Below are positions 1 to 11,078 of a DNA stretch of 20,407 nucleotides, piece by piece. Origin of the DNA: Ichthyophonus hoferi (lineage: Eukaryota; Opisthokonta; Ichthyosporea; Ichthyophonida; Ichthyophonidae); assembly GCA_002751075.1 (NCBI GenBank), contig NAOQ01000120.1:5780-26186 (forward strand). Reading direction: 5' to 3'. The notes beneath the pieces are model-generated. The model was given only the letters and a program-made list of their open reading frames with translations, was not told the DNA's origin and did no database searches. Numbering within the stretch: the first letter of the stretch is position 1; each line of letters opens with the position of its first letter. A program made the position numbers and the translations under genes.

Positions 1-69
1 ATTATTATTACGATTACTATTACTATTGTTATTATTATTATTATTATTACGATTACTATTACTATTACT
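1..69. repeat. ATT/TAC trinucleotide microsatellite
   Basis: Imperfect ATT repeats with interspersed ACG and ACT units lie just before the first visible exon (acceptor ...AACAG at 111-115). They are intronic under the model for the gene at 116-6805. Confidence 0.85.
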
Positions 70-115
70 GTCCGTCATAGTATTACTTACAATTATATAC
101 ACACCAACATAACAG

Positions 116-3100
116 GACTCAAAACGAAGATCCAATACTACTGCATCTGTTGAATTAACGCAAAATATAATGCCAAATACCTTAACATCAAATAAATCTG
201 CGAGTGAGAAGGTATGGTTGGACTGGATATTAAAGTCTTTTTACTTCTTCATTTATTATAATAGGATGTATACTATATTACATATTACACAGTAATTTAT
301 GTTTTTCGAGAAATATACTATGGTTTATTAATGCTAAAGCTCATGTTAAGTGTCTTATGGTGAAACGGTATCTTTTGTGACGTATAATCGGTTGATTTTA
401 GTATGAAAGAAAATCGATCAAGGCAAGATTAGGAATTTGAACTAAACACACACATATATATACATATACACATACATACACATATACATACACATACACA
501 TATATATGATATGGAAATTGAAAAGGATGAAAAACATAAATAGAGAGATAGAAAAATGCTAGATAGTTTTTACCGAGACATTCACACATGCTAACATAGT
601 TCATATATACTCAAGTGATGTATTTCAATACTCTGTCTGAAGATTTTCTGTGTGAACATTCTACTTTCTTAAGAGGATATGCGTGAAAACCCTTGAATTA
701 GTTAATTAGCTAATGATTTGTAAGAAACTATTGGACAACATCACAGTTTATATAGTGACCATATGCTATTGAGTTGTTAAGATTTAAAGAAGAATAATGA
801 GTGAGGTGGAGATAAATATAAAAATATAAAGGTGTGGGTGTGGGAGTTAAAAAAGATTATGGTATAGGTATCAGCCACTGGTAACAGAATGACGGAGAGG
901 GAAGTGCTTTTGCTGTGTATGCCAATTATACACTATTAAAGTTAGCCAATCAACATGGAGATATATATATATATATATATATAAAGAAGTTGCTATTAGT
1001 TATAGGAGAAAGTTTATTTTTCTGTAATAGGACATTCTGGAAAGTTTGTGAAAGAATTATTAAAAACACTATGATAACAGCCTGATAAATACCACCACAG
1101 GGTTTGAATATACCAGCACCAGTGCCTAGTACCTCGACTATGGACTCTCCTGACTTTAAATCATTTAATATTAATGTAACCAAGGGAGAGACTGATATAT
1201 CACAGACAAATGATGAACCCACACTAGGTATATAGCCCTTTGTATGTAATTTTACAGTATGCGGTACTTTCTTGGTAAGGTTATATCTAAGTATGTATAT
1301 GTATGTCGTTTGTACTATAGTCCGTGCCTATACATTATATCCTATTTACCGAAGATGCAAGGAGAAATAGAGTAGTGTATGTATATATAGTAATGTATAT
1401 ACTATATATGGTAATGTATATAGTAAGGTAGAGGTAGAGATAAAATAAAAGGCAGATCGAGCAGATTCTTAACCATCCCTCCCTTTTTAGCCTCTAGTGG
1501 TGATAGGACGCTTATCACGAATGATTTCCTATCTAGGTATTTTCGACACCACATTGTGCTTCTTTGTTTGTCTACTTTGGCTCTATCCACTATTCTGTCC
1601 TCAATACTATACCTTTCTTTATATTAATATGGTTGTCTATATTTCTTTTTGATACATTTTTCTCTTTCTTTTCCTTCCACCAACCTATATATTTTCTATT
1701 TTTTCACTATGATTTCCCAGGTAGTTTCATTTATATAATAGGATAGTATTATGCATGGTATGGAGAATGATAGGATTCATGATAGGATACTTTTATATTT
1801 ATCTACACACAAACGCCTTACACCATTTTATATACAGTCAACCCACAACCAAGCCAACAGAAAGCAGCAGTAGCGTATCTTTCGATATCCTCTCGCCTTT
1901 GACAACCAGTGCCAATGATAATAACAAGGCAAACAAGACTATAGACACAGAACATAATAAGTAAGCTTGATATTTTCCCTGGTTATAATCTCATAGCTAC
2001 GGTCTTTGTTATTGTTGTTTTTTATTTTTTTATTTTTTATATATATACATCATTTGTTTATTATTGTTGTTTATATGATATTATTTATTATTATTATACA
2101 TGTCTATCTGCCTGAGTACTAACTACATCTAGCATGGGATTTATTTTACTTATATAATTTTCTTTTTATAATTGTATGTTTTTTTTCGTTCATTCTTTCT
2201 TTCAATCTTTTTTTTTTTTGTTCTTTTCTATTCTTTTGTACAATTTCCAGGCCAATTTTTACATTCGGTGCGTTGTAATACAATACAAAACAAAAAGAAA
2301 CGATGTTACAAGCATATGTTTGTGGACACTTGGACTCATTTTGTAGATATTATATACAGTCGTTGCAATTGTCTTGTTCTATTTGATATAACATCCGGAG
2401 AGAAGTGATATGGATATTTGAGTGCAGCAAGGTTTTCATTGGGTTTCAAGTGTTTTTGATGCTTTTGATGTACATACAGTACTGCCGCTTATCATTTACC
2501 TAACAAATTTTATATTGAGCAATATGAATCGAAATATGCTTTGTTTCATTTATAATACTAAACTGCTATCCTCCTTACCACACTCACACCAAGGGATAAA
2601 GCCAAAACACCATGCGTGAGCAAAGATGCTAATCTATCTGTAGACAGTAGCGGCCTAGAGCCTGTACCGGCGGGGACAACAGCTAATAAACCACAAGCGC
2701 CTGCTATAAATATGGTGTGTTTATACAGTGTTTATGGCTTGTTTATGGTGTATTTAGGGCTTTGTGATTAAGTAATATAGGTTTAGTAGAGTGTAGGTTA
2801 TGTATATGTGTATATACTTATATACACGTGTATTTGTATTTGCGTTTGTATTTATTATGGTATAAAGAGCCTACCTTTTTTACATTTTAATGGTTAATGT
2901 ATACTATATCTTTTTCAATAGTCTTTCTTTTTCTCTTTTTTCCCCTTTCACTGATTGCTTTTACTATGCCATTGCTTGCTCGACACATATATATATATAT
3001 ATATATATACTATCAAATCATCATACTATTATACATATTATAATGCATACTATCATACATACTACCATACACACTACCATACATACTATTATACATACTG

Positions 3101-6100
3101 TCATACATCCTACCATACACACTACCATACATACTATTATACATACTGTCATACATACTATCATGCATGCTATCATACATACTACCATACATACTGTTAT
3201 GCATACTACCGTACACACTAGCATAGATACTACTATACATACATACTACCATATATATATATATATATATATATCTTTGCATGCCATCCAATAACCAAAT
3301 TGCCCTTACTCTCCTTCTCCCTTCTATTAAAGGTTTCAGATCTATCTGCTAGCCAATCATTGCCTAAAACGATTAAATCATCCGCAGCAAGTATGAACTA
3401 TTTTTTCTTTTCATCACCCACTCTTCCTGCCTTTATATTTATATATTTTATTACAGCCTTTCTATTGGTCTGTGCAATTATTCTATACCTCTAATCTCTG
3501 ATATATTATTTGGTTCTATTTACTAGCTTGTAAATTGGGGTATTTTTAAACGGTATTGATTTGTCGGAGGCCGACAAGATATTGTCGGGGGGGTCATTGT
3601 CTAAATTTTCAATAGCACGGTGAAAATTCATAAAGCAGGCGGCGTCATTGTCTCAGAATAAGAAGTATAGAGAAAATTATAGCAAGTATATAATTATTAC
3701 TTATAGTAATTAAGGACACTGTTGGTTCATCAGCGCATACCACACCATGATTAACAGCCAATCTATGTATGGAATTCACTGCCTAATCTAAAGAACCAAA
3801 TGATACAGCATAATTTCCATGCAATAAGAATAGTCTTCTTCCCGCCAATATCTGACATTGGATAGATAATTCAGTTGCTACTGTAATTCGTTACGAATGA
3901 TATTATTGATTCATTGAAATATTTACACGTCGAATTATGTAACAAAACTAGACTATGATTTAATTAATGACACATTGTTATATCCAATGATTTTGCCCAC
4001 TTAATTACTCTTCACTGTAGCCTGGGAATACAAGGGAATACAGTTGTTATGTTCTTGTTTTAGGGCAACATATACATACACAAACACATTTGCTGATATA
4101 ACTATATACACATAATATCCATGTGTAATAATCTATTATAAATTTACTAACTACATATTTTTTTATAAAAACAAATATAGGTGCTGATATCTACAGTAGT
4201 TTTAGAGAATTGATCCCAGAACCATCCGAGGTATTGCAGTCAACAATAAATATAGGGTAAGACCTACGCATATACACCTAAACCAATGCTGCAAGTGGTT
4301 GAGTGGGAACATATATGTATATACATAGCTGTAATAGAGGTAGGGTGTAGTGTCAATGATAGGATTATATAGGGGTCTGAGAGGTCCTGTGATAGACTTG
4401 GTTATGCACTTGATAAAGGGAATACCTATTGGTTTTAGATCATGGGGTCTCTGTTACCAGGTGTACCATGTATGTAGTAATTGATTAACTTGACCAGTTT
4501 GTGCATCGGATATTATTCACCCCCAACCCCCCCCCAACCCTTTTTTGATTTTTTTTTTTAAAAAAAATGTTTTTTTTCATTCTCAACTTTTTCTATCCTT
4601 TCTGCTCTGTCTGATATCATCAATTGTTATTTTTTCTTATTATGGACAATATGCGAGTACAGCTATGTCCCATTACACATTGGCTTATATATATATATGT
4701 GTGTGTGTGTTTGGTATTACGTACCCTATCTTTACTTACGACTCCTTTCTATCTCAGGGCACCAATCCCTTCTGCACACCAGCATGACGTGTGGAGCACG
4801 GTATTGGCCCATTGTCATACACTGATGATGCACACTCTGAATACATTGAAGCACATAGCCAAGACTGCCAACCCTGAAAATCTGGCACTTGTGATTGGCT
4901 CCGAAAAAATACAGAAACATCTGACTGGTGAATATTTTATCTCATTTTATCTCATTTGTCTCAGACTACAGTGTTATTCTAACTGGCTATAGCACATTCT
5001 CATATCACTTATTCTTTTTACTTTTCATTTTCTTTATACTTATAATTATAACTTCCTTAAACACAGTCTTTTATCTATACTACATGCATTAGCCTATTCA
5101 TTGCTTGCACATTAGGGCGTACATGTGCATTCACTTTTTATTGTAGTCATTCTTCTCCCTCTCCCTCTCCCTCTCTCTCTCTTTCTCCCTATACTCATAC
5201 CAATGATTACACTACGGCTTGCTTTCTCCTTTGCTATTACTATTCATATTATTAGTATGCTGATAATTCTCATCCCTTTTTTTGAACGTTATCGTTATTG
5301 TGTATTGGTCCTTATATATTCATTCATAGATACATCCATACATACATACGCACATACAACATACCTACCTATATACATATCTACACACGTATATTCATTC
5401 AATCATACCTACTTACCTACTTACATACACACATATATATATACCTATCTATATACATGCATACATTCAATCATACATACATGCCTACCTACCTACCTAT
5501 CTACACTTATATATACAGCTATTATGGAGCTTTATCTACTGTCGTGCCGCATCTCATGTAACGCAAGCGAGGATCTGATTGACATACATAGAAAGATTGC
5601 TGACATAAAAACCACATGGTCCAAAATATATACCTTTTTTGGTGCAGTATCCGTGATGGTATGTGTAGTTTTTTTCATGTTTTCTTCTTTTATTTTCATC
5701 TTTCGTCTTGTTGCAAATTAGGAATGAAACATGTATCTATCGACTAGACTATGTTGTATTAACTATGAACTATATTTAGTACCTCAATGTGATTGAATTG
5801 CTTTTGATGACTATTTCCATGAATGAAACCTTTAGTTCTATGATTACATAAACGTATTTATACCTGCCTAGTAGCCATTACTGCATACTCTACATACAGT
5901 CCGTATATATTTTATATACTATACAAACAACATAGACTGGTTTGCGTATATTTATATGTTAGGATGTATAGGTTTGGCACCAAATTGTTCTACTTTGTTA
6001 CTGATTATCGTTGTAATGCAATATGACCTTTTGCTATTATCATCTTTAACTGTTTCCTATTGCACCTTTTTATCGTTTTATTTCTTATTATTTTTATGTA

Positions 6101-6805
6101 TTTGTATGTATTTGTAAATTATTGTGCCTGTCCATTTATATTCATCTGCCAGTATATATGCAGTATTTCACCGAGATATTATAGGTAATGGATTGACATA
6201 GATGTATATATTTACTAGTAGATTTGTCATGATTCTAGTTATTGTAGTTGTATATATATGTTACTATATAGGTATATAGGGAGGAGGAAACCAAGAGAGA
6301 ACTGCCTATATTACATATTTATATACAAAAAAGTAGAACGGTGAGAAAGTATATAGAAAGAGTAAATGATAAATATATATATATATATATATATTAGAGT
6401 GTAGGTGTAGGGAAGATAGTCTAACATCTTTATTAGCATGTTCATATTCTCATGCCAACCATTATAATACAGCCTCCACTGGAGCCCATGGAAGACTCTA
6501 CTGACCACCCTAGCGCTGATCTATGCGGTATTTGTCTCTCCTACATCCCGCCACTACCTTTATCCGGAAACAATGTCCTTACTACGGACCAACGGGATAA
6601 TAATAAGCCAGTAGAAAAGAATGACGAGAGGGTGAATGAAAAGAAAGAAAACGAGGAAGGAAATATAGGGTTAGAGAATGAAAAACATGGCATATATATA
6701 GGAATCAGGACCAGTGTCATAGTAGGGAGTAGTCGTTACCATGCACCATGTGCTAACCTATGGCTGAAAAAGGTTGGCGAGCCATTGCCGGCCTTGGTTC
6801 TTTAA
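116..6805 (+). CDS. Gamma-synergin-like clathrin/AP-1 accessory protein, 3' part (ten exons, 5' end outside window)
   Basis: Exons: 116-211, 1101-1227, 1491-1536, 1838-1960, 2594-2714, 3333-3390, 4181-4256, 4758-4927, 5519-5658, 6473-6805. Seen: every junction is GT/AG and every phase matches, giving 429 residues and a TAA at 6803-6805. The first 190 residues or so are Ser/Thr/Asn-rich and look disordered. Residues about 226-319 form a helical block starting DVWSTVLAHCH, followed by AIMELYLLSCRIS and a second helix containing IADIKTTW. The last exon has a CGIC pair (residues 337-340), a charged Lys/Glu/Asn linker, then YHAPCANLW (408-416) and the terminus PALVL. Known, from memory: metazoan gamma-synergin ends in a similar helical block, a CxxC, a YHxxCANFW motif and a PPGLVL-type tail; it binds AP-1 on Golgi/endosomal clathrin coats. 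Inference: same family. The N-terminal part, where an EH domain would lie, is upstream of the window. The exon chain is firmer than the family name. Confidence 0.72.
212..1100 (+). other. Intron of the synergin-like gene, with two microsatellites
   Basis: The donor is GTATGG and the acceptor is ACCACCACAG; both flanking exons are in phase 0, so an additional symmetric exon could be missed. The intron holds a CA/TA-rich tract at about 446-508 and a pure (AT)n run at 961-983. No convincing coding stretch was seen on either strand. Confidence 0.6.
2715..3332 (+). other. Intron of the synergin-like gene carrying a minisatellite
   Basis: The donor is ATG|GTGTGT and the acceptor is ATTAAAG. The intron contains a pyrimidine-rich stretch near 2920-2950, then (AT)n, the CATAC-type minisatellite and a second (AT)n. 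Confidence 0.6.
2986..3274. repeat. CATAC(T/C)A-type 12-base minisatellite bracketed by two (AT)n runs
   Basis: About twenty imperfect units of the CATACTACCATA / CATACTATTATA type fill about 3021-3250. Pure (AT)n runs lie at both ends (about 2988-3009 and 3251-3274). Unit lengths are multiples of four and largely of twelve, so three frames on both strands stay open and mimic His-Thr-Ile-Ile or Met-Tyr-Asp-Ser repeat proteins. The tract sits inside an intron; no protein is claimed. Confidence 0.85.
3391..4180 (+). other. Intron of the synergin-like gene with a G+C-rich patch
   Basis: The donor is GCAA|GTATGA and the acceptor is AAATATAG. At 3561-3577 there is a perfect 7-base inverted repeat, TTGTCGG-agg-CCGACAA. 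A third TTGTCGG follows at 3582, and GTCATTGTCT occurs twice, near 3593 and 3646. The rest is plain AT-rich sequence. Confidence 0.55.
4519..4576. repeat. Homopolymer cluster (C-runs, T-runs, A-run)
   Basis: Consecutive C-rich, T-rich, A and T homopolymers lie in the intron 4257-4757, upstream of the acceptor ATCTCAG. The following T/C-rich stretch could serve as a distant polypyrimidine tract. Read errors are likely in such runs. Confidence 0.7.
5326..5517. repeat. CATA/CTAC tetranucleotide tract ending at a splice acceptor
   Basis: Repeats of the CATACATAC and CTACCTAC kind run for about 190 bases and stop at the acceptor TATATACAG of the exon 5519-5658. They extend the exon's open frame far upstream, so a naive ORF would begin at about 5125. 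A short (CTCCCT)n run lies at about 5155-5190. Confidence 0.8.
5659..6472 (+). other. Last intron of the synergin-like gene
   Basis: The donor is GATG|GTATGT and the acceptor is TATAATACAG, both in phase 0. The intron contains an (AT)n run at about 6371-6394. No other coding signal was seen. Confidence 0.6.
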
Positions 6806-7001
6806 TGCTTTTCTGCACCGTAACTAATAGTTAGGCTGATGAATGCGGCAACGAATTATTAATTTCGTTCCCTCTCACGTATTGTAAATAATCCCACACG
6901 CAATGTTTTCTGCTTTATTTTATGGGTATATATATATATGTACGTTTATTCTTTTCACCTTTTTATTTAATCGCTTGTATTCTGTATAATTAATTGTTAA
7001 G

Positions 7002-7333
7002 ATGGTGGTGGACCCTGTTTATCTGCCTTATGAAATACTTCAACGAATGATAGTCTACAAGCTATTTGATTCAATGGTTGTATATAGCCTTCTTTATTAA
7101 TATGTACTCCATCCTCTGTGGACTATTTCTGACCCCTATGTACATTGAATAATTTGGTATATAATCTCGTATATAAGACTGTTAATAATCTTTGCATGAG
7201 GTGTTATTGCACGACTATCAGTAAAATAAACTTGGCTTTTAACATTGATTCAAATATTTATGAGATGAAAAGAAAGTGGTTTTGTGTTTGGTTGTTGGGG
7301 GTGGAGAAACGGTTGATAAGAACGATCCTGTAA
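7002..7333 (+). pseudogene. F-box-like fragment, probably a decayed or partial F-box gene
   Basis: An ATG at 7002 opens a frame beginning MVVDPVYLPYEILQRMIVYK. LPYEIL and the following hydrophobic spacing match the start of the F-box, which recruits Skp1 in SCF ubiquitin ligases. The frame meets TAA at 7098-7100. The same frame goes on for 15 codons with LHPLWTIS, as if a Trp-containing F-box C-terminus continued past the stop. From 7145 another frame stays open to 7333 with NLVYKTVNNLC, resembling the LVCKxWxNL segment after an F-box. A donor GTATAT at 7080 could instead end a true first exon. Nothing upstream resembles the neighbouring genes. A pseudogene is preferred because the pieces are adjacent and in different frames without good splice sites; a real first exon is possible. 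Confidence 0.35.
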
Positions 7334-7706
7334 TCTGGCTATGGAAGGTACAATCGACTGAGAATGCATGTAAAAGATAATAGAACAAAGGACTTTGTAA
7401 CCCATAGTAATATTATGGTTAATTATTTTATAGTATAGGCAGTTAATAAAGGATTAATCATTAAAAGGATGATATATTATATTATTTAATAATCTAGATA
7501 TAGGAAATCATATTATAATCGCAGAGAAAATGAAATTGAAGGGGGCATGAGTTAAGGGTTGAGGGAGGGTAATTTACTAAATTGAGATTGCATAATCAGC
7601 TTATATGGCACTAGTGATGGAACAATATTTTTTTTTTTTTTTGTGTATGATAATTAACGGAAACCTTGTGTCAGTGCCAGTAAGGATACCATTCATTTTA
7701 TTACAG

Positions 7707-7816
7707 CTTTGGGTGATGAATTCCACCATATATATATAGTAGATATTCAATTGGAGAATACCTTGAGTAGTAAAGCAAATAATTTACCTTTATTTGTTTA
7801 TGTTACTGGCACATAG
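7707..7816 (+). CDS. Possible last exon of unknown gene, perhaps linked to the F-box fragment
   Basis: After a good acceptor (TTTTATTACAG at 7696-7706) a frame of 35 codons runs to TAG at 7814-7816. It starts LGDEFHHIYIVDIQLENT, and its composition is more protein-like than the surrounding AT-rich DNA. It needs an upstream exon ending in phase 1. The F-box fragment's candidate donor is phase 0, so the two do not join directly and an intermediate exon would be required. No family was recognised. Confidence 0.3.
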
Positions 7817-10470
7817 TCGTGCAACATCAAACATGCCTATATGACATCCTCCTATACACTTTGTTCTCCTCTTGTATATTAACCTATAAGTGTTATTTTT
7901 ATTTCACCATTACACTACAATATTTTAATATAAAATCTGAACACAAACATTAGATAGCATAGCATTTTAATTTTAATTTATTATTAAACGTAGTATATGG
8001 ATTGGAATGTCCTTATCCTCCATAATAAGAAGTAAAAGGATTTATTTAAATCAAATTTTCAGCTATTACTAATGAACTGAGTAGGTATTATATAGTCCTC
8101 CACTGATGTACTGACCTGTCAATATACTAACTCTTGTCCAACGATAGCTCAGGATTCAGACCTTTAGACCTTTTTCCTAAACATTAGGAGACGATTATTC
8201 TACGCCTCACACTATTTTTGCTTATACCTCTTCCTCTACTTTAAGATCTTAAGATCACGGGATGAACATAACACAACATAACATATCATAACATAACATA
8301 GTATAACACAACATAATACGACTTTAAACTTAACACCTTTTATTGTAAGACAAGAAAATATTGGATCTATAAACCATACATAGACGGATAAACCACAAAA
8401 TATTATTAGCAATTATTATTGCATATGTAGCCTGGGAAAAAAGCTAATACAATCTATTGGTGTTAAACGGCAAACCAAGATGATCTATCAAAATCGATTC
8501 AGCCAACGATAGAGAGCCTGTAACAGTAAGCCATTTCCGATTATATATTTTGGGTCAAAATAGCACATTACTTTGGCATCCTGCCTAAGACAAGTCCTGC
8601 TGACCTTTTTAATAATAAAAATGTGTTTTAGCATTTCTGTACACCGATTATGCAAAAAGACAAGTCAAAACGTCTTCTAATTCGGCATTCTCTCTCTTTA
8701 TAAACGACTATAGGTCACAGGAGCGCTGGTGTCTACTTTCTATCCCCAACATGCAAAAAAAAAAAAAAAGAACAGACCATGTCACTTTGTGTTATTTCAC
8801 ATTTAAAATTACACAAAAGTATTTTGTTTTTGCAGTTGTTTACTTTATTCATTTTAGTATATAAACGTCTTTATAAAGTACAAAAATCAATTTATTACAC
8901 TTATCTTGGTAGTCTGTATCACAATAAGATGTTTTACTGGAAAAGCTTATTATGCTCAATTAATTAATTAATTAATACTATAATTATTTGTTATGCATAT
9001 TGTGTACGTAGCTATTTATATTCAACTATATAATCTCTTGAAAACTGTATTGCATATCACAGATAACAAAAAATATATTGAACTAATACTTTTTACTACA
9101 ATGAAAGACGTAAATTGTTTCAATTCATTTCTTCTCTTTTTGAACAGAAATATTTTACTATTGATCGAGAAAATTAACCTTTTGATCGAAAGCCCCTATA
9201 ACTAAAAAGACACCAACTGGACAAAATATGGACCAATCCCAATCAATACCATCCTGTACTTAGTTCAATGGAAAGGTAACATCTACTACACAAAAAGTTA
9301 TTCTAATTGACCCAAATAACTACGGAAAACTGGACATAATATCCGGAACTAAATAATCGGTTAAATAATTTATAACTTTGAGCTATGGTCTGTTAAATAA
9401 CCGTTTTTACTAACCCTACAGTAAAATAAAATATCATGAAGGCGTACGATAAGTGGTATTTGACGAAGACAAACAATTACCTAAAAATAAAATGTATGCC
9501 ACAGCCAATGGCCACGGCACTACGATTTAAGTTCATGACCAAAATATTTAAAGGTTATTTTGATAAATTGATATAGATTATGGTCAAGATAAGCTAAACA
9601 TTTCATGTATTCGGTAATTGTTATATTTAGTAAATTTTAAAGTATTAATGGGTAGAGTGTATTTTTTAGGCTTGTATATTCTTCTGGTAAGGAGGGACGC
9701 ACATGCAGTTATTAAAACATAACTAATTAGACTTCAAAAATGGATGATTCCGATTATGCCATTCCATAGCAATATCTTGCATCGTTTCAATTATAGAAAT
9801 TAAAATGACCAATGAGCCTCAGATATTCCCAATGAGGATATATGAGAATTACACATATAGAGTCACTGTAGCATGATCGAAATGTAAATTGCGTGTGTCA
9901 GGAAATAATGTATACCACCTCTTGCACACGTAAAGGATATGGATAATTGAAGTATAAGCATATATGTAGGAATACCAAGGGCAATAAAGTATATATGCAT
10001 TTAAGCTCTCATTAGCTTATACCTATCGACCTACAATCAAAAGAAGTGCACATTGAGCAATACGAATGGGAAGAATCGTTTTATCACTAAGTGCAACTAA
10101 TGCAGCTAAGATTACCAGTATCTTTTGATAAACATCCTACTAATCAATATAACTGAAGAATCGTAGACTAATAGTTTCGGTCCATAAGTTAACGTCTTAG
10201 CTAATAATTGTCCAAAAGTAGAAGAGTTGCCTAATGATTTGATATGATTGTGTCCCAAATTAATGGTAGATCATATGTTCATACATGTATTTATATATAT
10301 TTTCTTGAAATGAATATTAGTATACAAAGGTAATTTTAATACAATTGTTATTGGGAAAGTATTTGAACAGATTAAACATCTTTTGTTATGCAGAAGCTAT
10401 TACACATTATTATTTAAATTTAATGTGATTCTGGAACTATGCTACAATATATATGGTTTAAACGTTAGCG
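7817..10470. other. AT-rich stretch without a convincing gene
   Basis: About 2.6 kb with no splice-consistent exons on either strand. It contains an ACATA-type pentamer tract (about 8257-8330), a poly-A run near 8755-8769 and an AATT run at 8957-8976. One 46-codon ORF starts at ATG 9436 and ends with TAG at 9574-9576, beginning MKAYDKWYLTKTNN. It looks protein-like but has no neighbours or recognised family. Short open patches at about 9200-10250 may be remains of old elements, but I could not assign them. Confidence 0.5.
8257..8330. repeat. ACATA-type pentanucleotide tract
   Basis: Imperfect ACATA/ACACA units run for about 70 bases. The same pentamer type returns at about 19555-19740. Confidence 0.75.
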
Positions 10471-10780
10471 TTAACCAATAGCGTAAAGATAACCTTTTTT
10501 CAACCATGACTCTTGTTTACTCTTGAGAACGACTTTATATGCGAGGTCAACAATCCAATCACTTCCATCCTCTGTTAAAAATAACTGCTATTAATAAATA
10601 GCCTTAGAACACCAACGTAATCAATACTTCCTCGTCCAAAGGATTTCCCAACTATTAATTTTAAAATATGTGTAGTTTTTTCTTTGGACATATGTATGAT
10701 ACAAAGAAAAAAAACCACAGAAACTTATCTTATAAGATATAATAAAACAAATTCAAATTTTTGGTGGCCCCTGAATAATT
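10471..10780 (-). mobile_element. Fossil Ty3/gypsy integrase fragment (zinc region and start of catalytic core)
   Basis: On the - strand, remains of an HHCC-type zinc region (a KNLNLFYY stretch, then YICPKKK) are followed by LKLIVGKSFGRG and SIDYVG. This order matches gypsy integrases, where the zinc finger precedes a 'PFxRWxIDFVGP' segment holding the first catalytic Asp of the DDE core. A short Trp-containing stretch follows, and the match then fades at the low-coordinate end. The piece is broken, in more than one frame, and old. No LTRs, primer-binding site or target duplication were seen. It may belong with the RNase H fragment at 12240-12960, but that lies in the opposite orientation. 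The family call rests on remembered motifs. Confidence 0.5.
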
Positions 10781-10818
10781 ATAGACATGCTAATGTTTAA
10801 CGATAACGTTTTAATATT

Positions 10819-10863
10819 GTTTTTTATTTTTTATTTTTTATTTTTCATTTTTTATTTTTTTTT
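10819..10863. repeat. T-rich (TTTTTA)n tract
   Basis: Runs of TTTTTA and poly-T lie directly before the hairpin at 10864-10890. Read on the - strand this is an A-rich run after the hairpin. Confidence 0.8.
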
Positions 10864-10890
10864 AAGTCAGGATTTCGAACAACCTGACTT
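10864..10890. repeat. Perfect 8-base inverted repeat (AAGTCAGG / CCTGACTT)
   Basis: AAGTCAGG and CCTGACTT flank an 11-base loop, ATTTCGAACAA. On the - strand the hairpin is followed by a long A-rich tract, an arrangement like the 3' end of a retroposed sequence. No promoter boxes or full SINE were recognised. Confidence 0.6.
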
Positions 10891-11078
10891 TTACAGCTAA
10901 TGAATTAATATATATTGTATGGGCCAGTCATGGCAGCGTTTTTGCTAACCATTTCGATTATACAACGCATAACAAATAGGCACTGGCTATTCTTATAGAT
11001 ACTAAGTTCGGGAAAATTGAAGTACACATACTCCCATACTAGTATGAATTATAAACAGCAAAATAGCTATAGTTTTCC

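Noticed and set aside
2251-2267. A 17-base micro-exon after a good acceptor TTTCCAG
   Set aside because: Including it breaks the phase between exons 1838-1960 and 2594-2714, which join correctly without it.
2890-3294. Long ORFs of His-Thr-Ile-Ile or Met-Tyr-Asp-Ser repeats on both strands
   Set aside because: They are translations of the CATAC-type minisatellite inside an intron. Open frames on both strands follow from the unit length, not from coding.
9257-9277. YLVQWKG, resembling a chromodomain core
   Set aside because: Only seven residues match and the downstream residues do not follow the chromodomain pattern. It may be chance, or an unassignable fossil scrap.
10471-10691. A possible small spliced minus-strand host gene
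   Set aside because: The text matches the integrase motif order of Ty3/gypsy, so it was treated as a fossil element and not as a host gene.
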